In this document: positions 1 to 5,556 of the stretch, in pieces | Numbering within the stretch: the first letter of the stretch is position 1 | Layout of the letters: each line of letters begins with the position of its first letter | Assembly: GCA_028679935.1 (NCBI GenBank) | Contig: JAJRAL010000224.1 | Location: 1-14,831, forward strand | Direction of reading: 5' to 3' | DNA length: 14,831 bases | From: Methanomassiliicoccales archaeon | Lineage (GTDB): Archaea; Thermoplasmatota; Thermoplasmata; Methanomassiliicoccales; UBA472 | Made by a program: the position numbers and the translations under genes | Notes under the pieces: model-generated | Databases searched by the model: none | What the model saw: only the letters and a program-made list of their open reading frames with translations | What the model was told of the DNA's origin: nothing

Positions 1-309
1 CAGGAGGACGCCGTAGAAAGCCTGCAGGGATTCCGACATCAAGTCTGGGTCGTCGGCGCACGAGAATCGCCTGAAGAGGCGTGCCAGCACATCGTCTAGC
101 GGGATCTCGACCATGTCGCTGCGCTTGAGCCTTCTTCCCTCGTCGAGTAGGCTGAAGAGGTATCCCGCCACCGTCGCATCCTCCACTCCCTCCGGCCCGA
201 CTTGGCGCACTAGGCCCGCGACTCGGCCGACAGCCCTCTCCTCGGGAAGCCTCCAGTCGTTGTAGTAGTCGATGAGGGTGTGTCCGAGATCGAAGAGGAC
301 GGCCTTCAT
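1..309 (-). CDS. HAD-superfamily hydrolase, N-terminal part (truncated by window edge)
   Basis: The reverse strand reads without a stop from an ATG at 309 to position 1, giving 103 residues. The protein opens MKAVLFDLGHTLIDYYNDW, a typical haloacid dehalogenase motif I in which the nucleophile Asp8 lies in the DLGHTL segment. The second Asp of the classic DxDxT signature is replaced by Gly, as in several HAD subgroups. The residues after it (about 20-100) are helical and charged, as expected for a C1-type cap that would sit over the active site. Motifs II-IV lie beyond the window, so substrate and completeness cannot be judged. The start is supported by a TATA-like box ending 26 nt upstream, which implies a leaderless transcript divergent from guaAA. 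Expected activity is phosphatase or dehalogenase-like phosphoryl hydrolysis in the cytoplasm. Confidence 0.8.
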   Translation of the reverse strand, partial: MKAVLFDLGHTLIDYYNDWRLPEERAVGRVAGLVRQVGPEGVEDATVAGYLFSLLDEGRRLKRSDMVEIPLDDVLARLFRRFSCADDPDLMSESLQAFYGVLL

Positions 310-334
310 TGGGCGATTTCATCCCTCGCGCGGT

Positions 335-340
335 GATAAA
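335..340 (-). promoter_or_regulatory. TATA-like box for the HAD hydrolase gene
   Basis: The reverse strand carries TTTATC at 340-335, preceded by GG (context AAGGTTTATC). Its 3' edge is 26 nt before the ATG at 309, so transcription would start at or next to the start codon. The same hexamer at nearly the same spacing precedes the genes starting at 5475 and 10143. Confidence 0.55.
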
Positions 341-390
341 CCTTCCCCATTCTCTCGGGTTCGAACCTGAAGGAAATGGCGTGCGCATTG

Positions 391-396
391 TTTTAT
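391..396 (+). promoter_or_regulatory. TATA-like box for guaAA
   Basis: TTTTAT at 391-396 stands out in a GC-rich background. It ends 27 nt before the guaAA ATG, which predicts a leaderless or near-leaderless mRNA. No Shine-Dalgarno sequence is visible right before the ATG. A 10-bp palindrome (GGTTCGAACC, 358-367) lies midway between this box and the one for the divergent gene. Confidence 0.55.
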
Positions 397-422
397 GAGG
401 GCGACGGGGCTTCTGCCTCTCG

Positions 423-998
423 ATGAGGGTCTACGTGGTCGACAACGGAGGGCAATGGACGCACCGTGAGTGGCGCGTCCTGAAGTACCTCAAGGTGGAC
501 ACGAAGATCGTGCCGAACACCACGCCGTTCGAGGAGCTCGCTGACCTGGACGCGATCGTGCTCTCTGGAGGGTCGCCGAGGGTCGCCACGGACCTGGGTC
601 GAATGGGCCGGAACGGGGAGTACCTCGACAAGGCGCCGTACCCGATACTCGGGATCTGCGCCGGGATGCAGTTCATGTGCAACCACTACGGCGGTTCGAC
701 CGGGCCGGCGAAGCTTCCCGAGTTCGGCAAGACCACCTTCACCGTCGACGATGAGGACGACATGTTCGTCGGGCTGCCCAAGCAGTTCACTGTCTGGGAA
801 TCGCACAACGACGAGATCGTGAACCTGCCCGGGATCTTCAGGGTCCTCGGTCACTCGGACAACTGCCCGATCGAGGCGATCAAGCACTCGTCTAGGCCGG
901 TCTACGGGCTGCAGTTCCATCCCGAGGTCGAGAACACCGAGCACGGTTACGAGATATTCACCAACTTCCTAAGGGTCGTAGAGGCATGGAAGCGCTGA
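423..998 (+). CDS. guaAA: GMP synthase subunit A (glutamine amidotransferase)
   Basis: This 191-residue protein is the free-standing class I glutamine amidotransferase subunit of archaeal GMP synthase. It releases ammonia from glutamine, which the separate ATP-pyrophosphatase subunit (GuaAB) uses to convert XMP to GMP. The N-terminus MRVYVVDNGGQ, the oxyanion segment LSGGSPR (residues 47-53), the nucleophile Cys79 in GICAGMQ, and His166 and Glu168 in QFHPEVE form the complete catalytic triad. The length matches archaeal subunit A rather than the fused bacterial GuaA. The start is the first ATG and lies 27 nt behind a TATA-like box. The partner subunit gene is not in this window. The 3' end overlaps the next small gene by 13 nt, suggesting co-transcription. 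Confidence 0.95.
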   Translation: MRVYVVDNGGQWTHREWRVLKYLKVDTKIVPNTTPFEELADLDAIVLSGGSPRVATDLGRMGRNGEYLDKAPYPILGICAGMQFMCNHYGGSTGPAKLPEFGKTTFTVDDEDDMFVGLPKQFTVWESHNDEIVNLPGIFRVLGHSDNCPIEAIKHSSRPVYGLQFHPEVENTEHGYEIFTNFLRVVEAWKR

Positions 999-1210
999 AC
1001 GACAAGACGAAGCAGGCATTGAAGGACGCCGTGGAGAAGCGGCGGAAGGACGAGGAGCTCGAGAGATCGCTCGGCAGGGCGATGAGGGCTGCCGGGCTAG
1101 ACTACGAGGCGTACATCCATCTGGTGGGCAGGGTGCGAGACATCTCCAGAAGGAAGAAGATCGCCCTCGAGGAAGCGGCGCTAGGCCTGCTTGACGAAAA
1201 GGAACAATAG
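986..1210 (+). CDS. small charged helical protein of unknown function
   Basis: This 74-residue ORF has an ATG inside the end of guaAA (13-nt overlap, different frame). The tight overlap favours a translated, co-transcribed gene. The sequence is rich in Lys, Arg and Glu, has no Cys, no signal and no membrane segment, and looks almost entirely alpha-helical. One helical stretch covers roughly residues 5-37. A second, around 40-72, contains the segment LDYEAYIHLVGRVRD. I recognise no family. Position suggests a link to purine metabolism or simply a hitch-hiking gene, but nothing in the sequence proves it. Its last 30 nt overlap the tail of the convergent DUF131 gene, so its stop codon lies within that gene. 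Translation in vivo is likely but unproven. Confidence 0.6.
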   Translation: MEALNDKTKQALKDAVEKRRKDEELERSLGRAMRAAGLDYEAYIHLVGRVRDISRRKKIALEEAALGLLDEKEQ

Positions 1211-1585
1211 AAGGACCATCGTCAATATCGCCGCGGCGATTACCAGCGCCACAATTGTGAGGCGGGGCGTTGAGCCGAAGACTATCGGGACAGGTCCCAC
1301 GATGACGACTCCGCCCCACCCGGTCCTCGGCCTCGCCGTCCCCTCGCCGGCCGACGATGGCTCGGGAGCTTCTGGAGCGGCCCGTCGGACCGCATCGACG
1401 ATGAGAAGGAAGACCCCGATCACGATGGCGAGTATCGAGAGCGCGCCAAGAGCGCTGGAGCCATAGAGGTACGGTATCACGAAGAACAGGAGCCCGACCT
1501 GGATCTCGCCAGCAAGTATGCCGTAGACGATCCCGACGGCGCCCAACAGCATTAGCAACAGGGCGGCGAGCCTGAGGCGGGTCAT
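1181..1585 (-). CDS. DUF131/TIGR00304-like archaeal membrane protein
   Basis: This 134-residue integral membrane protein has hydrophobic helices near residues 5-24, 45-66 and 110-131. A Pro/Glu/Ala-rich linker (about 68-90) separates them. After the linker comes the signature GGVVIVGPVPIVFGS (91-105), which I recognise as the hallmark of the archaeal DUF131/TIGR00304 family. The family has no known function. The start is set at the ATG at 1585; a TTG at 1594 in the same frame would add three residues. The gene begins 17 nt after the stop of the radical SAM gene on the same strand, so the two probably share an mRNA. At its 3' end it overlaps the convergent 74-residue gene by 30 nt. Confidence 0.75.
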   Translation of the reverse strand: MTRLRLAALLLMLLGAVGIVYGILAGEIQVGLLFFVIPYLYGSSALGALSILAIVIGVFLLIVDAVRRAAPEAPEPSSAGEGTARPRTGWGGVVIVGPVPIVFGSTPRLTIVALVIAAAILTMVLLLFLFVKQA

Positions 1586-1602
1586 CAGAATCAACGATCC
1601 GG

Positions 1603-3210
1603 CTACCGAGCCGCCGACGCCTCCGCCTCGGGGGGCGACTTCTGCTTTAGGATGTTGTTGCGCCTCCCTCTCTCCCGGATCATGTTCAGGAAGGACCGGG
1701 CGGTTATCGGCTTCATGCTGAACTCGTTCCTCTTGTGCCCGGCCAACATGGCGTTGACATCGTAGTCGTAGTCCTCCTTGCAGACCTCGATCAGCTCCTC
1801 AACCTCGGAGATGCCGAAGCCGAGCACGAGCTTGAGGAAAGGCATGACCAGATGGCTCCTTATGGCCGCGTCCCCCCACTCGGGGATTATCTCCCTGGCC
1901 CAGTGGAGGTCGTGCTCCCAGCATTTGAGGAACAGCTCCGCGTGGGTGTGGGTCATAGAGGCAAGGGTGAACGATTCTCCCTCCTCCAAGTCGCCCGTCG
2001 CCACGAAGAAGAGCGGCACCACTAGCGACTTGCATCCGCTGATCCGGTCCATGAGCTCCAGGGTCATCGCGGCGTCCTTCTCGGTCTCGCCCGGCAGCCC
2101 CATGATGATCGTGCCGCAGGGCAGCCAGTAGTTATCCTCCAGTAGGCCGAATGACTGCACGACCACGTCCGCCCACTGCTCGGGGCGGAAAGGCCGGCAC
2201 TTGCCTACCATGAACTTCTGCATTAGAGCGGGCGACGCCGTCTCGACCCCCGTCTGCCCGGAGATCCACTTGCGCGGCGTCAGCTCGAGCATCCGGGTGA
2301 TCTCCTCGATGACCTGCGGCGCGCTGAGGGCCGAGGCCAGCGCGAAGTGGCTGATCCCCACGGTGGTGACGCCGGGCCGTTGGCTGACCTTGCGGAAGAG
2401 GTCGAGCACCTTGTCCGGGTTCACCTCGATGCCCTTCGCCCCGTAGCGCAGCACGTCCTCTGCGTGGAGTAGCGGCTGCCTGCCGGCGGCGACATTAACG
2501 TCAACATCCGCCAGGATCTGGTCGACGTTGAGGCAGCGGAACTTGGCGAGGGTCGGGACGCAGAACTCGCATCCCCTGCCGCAGCCCCGGGCGATCTCGA
2601 CGATCCCGTCGACGGTCGCGCCCTTGAGCCTTGAGATTTCTTCTATAGGGGTGACCTCTCCCATCACTTGGGTCGGCACGGTCTCCCCAGCCATGATCTT
2701 CCGGAAGAGCTGCGGGGCGACCTTCTCCGCCTCTCCCATGACCACGCAGTCGATGCCCATGCTCTTGCGGACCTCGGGGTCTCCGAGCTGCCATGAGCCC
2801 GGCCCGCCCACGACGATGCGCGGTCTGTACTTGCGAACGGCCTCGTGGGAGAGCACCTCGCGGAACTTGATCCTCATGTACGGCTCGCCGTTCAGTATCT
2901 GGGTGAAGGTCGAGGTGGCGGGTCCGATGCCCAATGGGTCGTTCTCGGTGATGCCCAGTATCTTCGTGTCCGGCCCGACGACCTTGCTCAGATGCTCGGG
3001 ATGCGCCACGATGATTTCGTCTCGGGCGAAGCCTGCGTCCAAGAGGGCAGACTCGAGCTTCCTCGTGCCGCAGGGAGCTACTGAGACGGAGCCGTCGGCG
3101 TTGACATCGATTGGGGGGCAGAAAAGCCCGAAGTATAGCCACTCAGGCACGATCCCGCTCGGTATGCAGGCGCTGAACCCGAGGAATATCCCTCCCCGGT
3201 ACTCGCTCAT
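1603..3210 (-). CDS. radical SAM protein with N-terminal B12-binding-like domain
   Basis: This 535-residue protein has a CxxxCxxC iron-sulfur motif (Cys210, Cys214, Cys217, in RGCGRGCEFC) that binds the [4Fe-4S] cluster for S-adenosylmethionine cleavage. Further radical SAM features are HAEDVLRYG (249-257), a Gly-Gln-Thr-Gly-Val-Glu-Thr strand (318-324) and GLPGET (371-376). Residues about 40-165 resemble the Rossmann-like B12-binding domain of related enzymes: CGTRKLESALLDAGF (47-61), a following AHPEHL, and VVGGPGSW (133-140). The canonical DxHxxG cobalamin ligand motif is absent; NDPLGIG stands at the expected place. The C-terminal 140 residues are helical. Substrate unknown; methylation or a complex radical rearrangement are the usual roles. 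The ATG at 3210 follows a weak TATA-like element by about 29 nt. The DUF131 gene follows immediately. Confidence 0.85.
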   Translation of the reverse strand: MSEYRGGIFLGFSACIPSGIVPEWLYFGLFCPPIDVNADGSVSVAPCGTRKLESALLDAGFARDEIIVAHPEHLSKVVGPDTKILGITENDPLGIGPATSTFTQILNGEPYMRIKFREVLSHEAVRKYRPRIVVGGPGSWQLGDPEVRKSMGIDCVVMGEAEKVAPQLFRKIMAGETVPTQVMGEVTPIEEISRLKGATVDGIVEIARGCGRGCEFCVPTLAKFRCLNVDQILADVDVNVAAGRQPLLHAEDVLRYGAKGIEVNPDKVLDLFRKVSQRPGVTTVGISHFALASALSAPQVIEEITRMLELTPRKWISGQTGVETASPALMQKFMVGKCRPFRPEQWADVVVQSFGLLEDNYWLPCGTIIMGLPGETEKDAAMTLELMDRISGCKSLVVPLFFVATGDLEEGESFTLASMTHTHAELFLKCWEHDLHWAREIIPEWGDAAIRSHLVMPFLKLVLGFGISEVEELIEVCKEDYDYDVNAMLAGHKRNEFSMKPITARSFLNMIRERGRRNNILKQKSPPEAEASAAR

Positions 3211-3238
3211 GAGCGTCCTGTCAGCCGTTAGGACGACC

Positions 3239-3246
3239 GGATAACC
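3239..3246 (-). promoter_or_regulatory. possible TATA-like element for the radical SAM gene
   Basis: The reverse strand has GGTTATCC at 3246-3239, about 29 nt before the ATG at 3210. It fits the leaderless spacing seen at other genes here but is short and less AT-rich. An alternative is GATACGAT further upstream (about 3260-3267), which would give a short leader. Confidence 0.3.
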
Positions 3247-3400
3247 CCGCGAGCGTGAAATCGTATCCCCTCCAATGCGGGACTATGGGTCTTACGCAGA
3301 CAAGGCCGTCCCGCCCGTTCGTGAGCCGCTAGTAAGGAGGGTCGAGGCCATAAGGTTTTCCCGTCCTTGGCGGTGTCCTAGAACCCGGCCACGGCCCGTG

Positions 3401-3448
3401 CCAGGCCCCTAGTAGGTATATATCGCCCGAACCCGATTAGGGGCCGGG
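3401..3448. promoter_or_regulatory. inverted repeat flanking the core promoter (candidate operator)
   Basis: GGCCCCTA at 3404-3411 and its exact reverse complement TAGGGGCC at 3438-3445 enclose the TATA box of the gene at 3457. With one mismatch the arms extend to 11 bp (3401-3411 and 3438-3448). The arm centres are about 34 bp apart, close to three helical turns. The downstream arm sits where transcription should begin, so a bound dimeric regulator would block the promoter. The regulator is unknown. Confidence 0.4.
3416..3424 (+). promoter_or_regulatory. TATA box for the 310-residue gene
   Basis: GTATATATC at 3416-3424 is the clearest TATA element in the window. It ends about 33 nt before the TTG at 3457, predicting a leader of roughly 5-12 nt. 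It lies between the two arms of an inverted repeat. The rest of the divergent region 3211-3456 shows no gene. Confidence 0.6.
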
Positions 3449-3456
3449 TGCACTAG

Positions 3457-4389
3457 TTGACCTCCCTCAAGGCAGTCATCACCGAGGTCCTGGAATCTCG
3501 GGAGATTCAGGTGCACGAGAAGGATGGATACCTGATCGGGAGAAAGGGTGAGGTGGAGGTCGCGTTCTGCCTGATTGGCGCGGGTGAGGAGGCAACCCTC
3601 CCCGCATTCCTCGATCATTTCAAGGAGTTCAGGGGGAAGAAGGTCGTGGTGTCCCTCGGCCCGATTCCAGAGCTGCCGCGGGACCGGCTGGACTCACAGG
3701 TCATATTCTGGGACCGGGAAGCGGTCGAGCACGAGATCGGCAGGACCCGGATCGAGAGGCTCCTAGGGGACAGGGACCACGGCTTGGTGGACGAGCTGGT
3801 GGCCGACGACTATCCAAGGATGGTCACCAAGGCCGAGCTCGACCGGCTGCAGGTTGAGGAGGTCGGCGAGAGGATCATCCGGCCGACAATCGACGCGCAC
3901 GATGTGAAGGAGATCGGCATGAGGACGGTCGGAGGCTTCCGGAACCGCCTGGAGCTGATACCGCACTACCTATTCGACTATTCCTGCGAGCTGATGCTCG
4001 GTACCAAGTCCGTCGGGACGGAGAAGGGGAGGGTTTCGGTCAACGCGCTCACCAAGAAGGCCGAGAGTTGGACCGGATCGCTCGACGTCGTCTATGCGCT
4101 GGAACAGGGGCATCGCCGCCTCGACCCGACCATCGTCCCGGAGGCGGCGGAGGAACTGGCAAGGGACGAGGTCGTCAGGCTGCACACCGCCGAGAGGGAG
4201 GTGGTGGACGAGCAGGGGCACGTCACCGTCAAGGAGAGGAAGAAGCTCGCCCCTAGACGCGAGGACGTCGTGCTCACGCCGCTCGGGCTCTACTACCTCC
4301 CGGTCTGGTGCGTCGAGGGGGTGCACGGTGTGATGCTGATAAACGCCGGGACGGGAAAGATAGTCAGCGAGGATTACTACCGCCTCTGA
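3457..4389 (+). CDS. uncharacterized protein with a possible internal repeat
   Basis: This 310-residue soluble protein is not a family I can name. A TAG stop stands directly before the TTG at 3457 and no in-frame ATG follows nearby, so TTG is the likely start. Three regions can be seen. Residues 1-75 form an alpha/beta domain (for example GEVEVAFCLI and KKVVVSLGPIPELP); its strand pattern is loosely like restriction-endonuclease folds, but no PDDExK catalytic set is evident. Residues 85-160 are charged and helical. Residues 165-310 contain two similar stretches: IPHYLFDYSCEL followed by GRVSVNALTKK, and LGLYYLPVWCVEG followed by GVMLINAGTGK. This suggests an internal duplication of a small beta module. 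The 3' end overlaps the convergent Mut7-C gene by 26 nt. Function is unknown. Confidence 0.75.
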   Translation: MTSLKAVITEVLESREIQVHEKDGYLIGRKGEVEVAFCLIGAGEEATLPAFLDHFKEFRGKKVVVSLGPIPELPRDRLDSQVIFWDREAVEHEIGRTRIERLLGDRDHGLVDELVADDYPRMVTKAELDRLQVEEVGERIIRPTIDAHDVKEIGMRTVGGFRNRLELIPHYLFDYSCELMLGTKSVGTEKGRVSVNALTKKAESWTGSLDVVYALEQGHRRLDPTIVPEAAEELARDEVVRLHTAEREVVDEQGHVTVKERKKLAPRREDVVLTPLGLYYLPVWCVEGVHGVMLINAGTGKIVSEDYYRL

Positions 4390-4852
4390 CCTGGTCCGTC
4401 GAGACTTCCTGCAGGCGCTTGGAGATGTTCTTCCAGTGCGAACCCCTCCAGTAGTACTTGCCGCATCCAGCGCAGACGTAGAAGATGGCGTTGTTCTCGA
4501 GCGCGCCCTCGGGGACGTGCCCCACGGCATCCTCCTTCGTGATCGTCTTCAGTTCGCCGTTGCAGACGGTGCATCTCGCTCGATCTGGGTCCGATTCGAG
4601 GTGGAATCTCGCACTGACCTGCCTTAGCTGTTCGTCAAGGACGTCGCTCTCCACGTACAGGCCGCGCTCGCCGATGCGTTGCGATAGCTCCTTGTCTCTT
4701 GTCAGGAGGTAGCGGCCCTCTTCCTTCGCGATTTCAATGATCTTGGTGTCGTCGATGTCCTTGGCGTACATCGTGTCGTATCCCATGAGCCGCAGCCATC
4801 GGGCCAGGGAGCCGAGCATCTCGTCCGCGGCGAACCTGGGCCGCTCGTTCAT
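4364..4852 (-). CDS. Mut7-C RNase-domain protein with C-terminal zinc ribbon
   Basis: This 162-residue protein matches the Mut7-C (PF01927, formerly DUF82) family of predicted PIN-like RNases. The N-terminal domain has RFAADEMLGSLARWLRLMGY (6-25), Asp34/Asp35 and LLTRDKEL (49-56), whose acidic residues (Asp10, Asp34 or Asp35, Asp53) are the expected metal-binding set. The C-terminal zinc ribbon uses Cys94 and Cys97 (CTVC) and Cys127 and Cys130 (CAGC), followed by KYYWRGSHW, a typical family ending. The true start is the ATG at 4852, whose A-T-G overlaps the TGA of the upstream reductase (ATGA). An earlier in-frame start would intrude into that gene and lacks family similarity. Probable cytoplasmic ribonuclease; the RNA target is not known. 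Confidence 0.88.
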   Translation of the reverse strand: MNERPRFAADEMLGSLARWLRLMGYDTMYAKDIDDTKIIEIAKEEGRYLLTRDKELSQRIGERGLYVESDVLDEQLRQVSARFHLESDPDRARCTVCNGELKTITKEDAVGHVPEGALENNAIFYVCAGCGKYYWRGSHWKNISKRLQEVSTDQVRGGSNPR

Positions 4853-5475
4853 CTGGTGACCTCGTAGCTGAGGAGGATGCCGTCTCCGAGCCGTTCGGAG
4901 CTCACCAGGCGGAGCGTCCGGCACTTCGATTCGTCGAAGCCTTCCCCGTCCGCCGGTGTTGGGGCCTCTCTGCCCCCCAAGACCTTGCTGCCGACGAACA
5001 CGCGGTACTCGTCCACGAGGTTGTCCGCGAAGAACGAGTAGATCACCTCTCCGCCTCCCTCGACCAGGAGCTTCCGCACGCCCATGGCATCGAGCTTCTT
5101 CATGAGGAGCTGTAGGTCGACCCTACCGTCGCCCGACCTGACCGTCTCCGCATTGGGCCAATCCCTCTTGCATCGAGAGGTGGTGGCGATCACCGTCCTC
5201 GCCGTTCCATCCAGCACCCTCGCCCCATCAGGCGTCCTTCCGTTCGAATCCAAGACTATCCTGATCGGGTTCTTCTCGTACGACGCCCCCCTCACCGTCA
5301 GATGCGGATCGTCGGCGAGAATCGTTCCCACGCCGACAAGCACGGCGTCGACCTCGGCGCGCAGCTTCCTCACCCTCTCCATGTCCTCGGGCGACGAGAT
5401 GCGAACCTGCCGCCGCTCCCTTCCTGCAATCTTCCCGTCGGCGGTCATGGCGCAGTTCACTATGACGTAGGGCAT
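4849..5475 (-). CDS. 2,5-diamino-6-(ribosylamino)-4(3H)-pyrimidinone 5'-phosphate reductase (riboflavin pathway)
   Basis: This 208-residue protein belongs to the RibD C-terminal/dihydrofolate-reductase-like family and is the stand-alone archaeal (MJ0671/Rib7-type) enzyme. It uses NAD(P)H to reduce the ribosylamino group to ribitylamino before deamination in riboflavin and F420 precursor synthesis. Signatures are VIVNCAMTADGKIAG (4-18), VGVGTILADDPHLTVR (47-62), VLDSNGRTP (74-82) and LLVEGGGEV (136-144), the last being the dinucleotide-binding glycine loop. Length fits the family. The ATG at 5475 is chosen because it begins the conserved first strand and lies 27 nt behind a TATA-like box. The frame stays open further upstream, but only as a shadow of the divergent PAC2 gene. 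Translational coupling to the Mut7-C gene by ATGA is likely. Confidence 0.92.
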   Translation of the reverse strand: MPYVIVNCAMTADGKIAGRERRQVRISSPEDMERVRKLRAEVDAVLVGVGTILADDPHLTVRGASYEKNPIRIVLDSNGRTPDGARVLDGTARTVIATTSRCKRDWPNAETVRSGDGRVDLQLLMKKLDAMGVRKLLVEGGGEVIYSFFADNLVDEYRVFVGSKVLGGREAPTPADGEGFDESKCRTLRLVSSERLGDGILLSYEVTR

Positions 5476-5501
5476 TCCCCCCTTCCAGGGGCCGCCCCGC
5501 T

Positions 5502-5507
5502 GATAAA
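5502..5507 (-). promoter_or_regulatory. TATA-like box for the riboflavin-pathway reductase
   Basis: The reverse strand has TTTATC at 5507-5502 (context AGATTTATCAG). It ends 27 nt before the ATG at 5475, again predicting a leaderless mRNA. The same AT-rich patch could serve the divergent PAC2 gene, since on the plus strand it reads GATAAATC. Confidence 0.55.
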
Positions 5508-5534
5508 TCTTCCCAACCCCGCTCCCGAAGAAGC

Positions 5535-5551
5535 CATAAGTAAGGGTGAGG
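5535..5551 (+). promoter_or_regulatory. upstream signals of the PAC2 gene
   Basis: Two signals compete here. GGTGAGG just before the ATG at 5557 is a good Shine-Dalgarno sequence, fitting a short leader from the AT-rich box near 5501-5511. CATAAG (5535-5540) is a weak TATA-like element ending 26 nt before the in-frame ATG at 5566, fitting a leaderless start there. The two choices differ by three residues. Confidence 0.35.
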
Positions 5552-5556
5552 GGAAT

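Noticed and set aside
354..368. tRNA T-arm-like sequence GGTTCGAACC before guaAA.
   Set aside because: No acceptor, D or anticodon arms on either strand and the T-stem does not pair properly; treated as a plain palindrome.
2528..3244. A 238-codon open frame opposite the radical SAM gene.
   Set aside because: Composition is Ser/Pro/Thr-rich antisense of a clear enzyme; no motif or ribosome site.
5302..5556. N-terminal extension of the PAC2 frame to 5302.
   Set aside because: It overlaps the divergent reductase, has unstructured composition, and lies upstream of a good Shine-Dalgarno/ATG.
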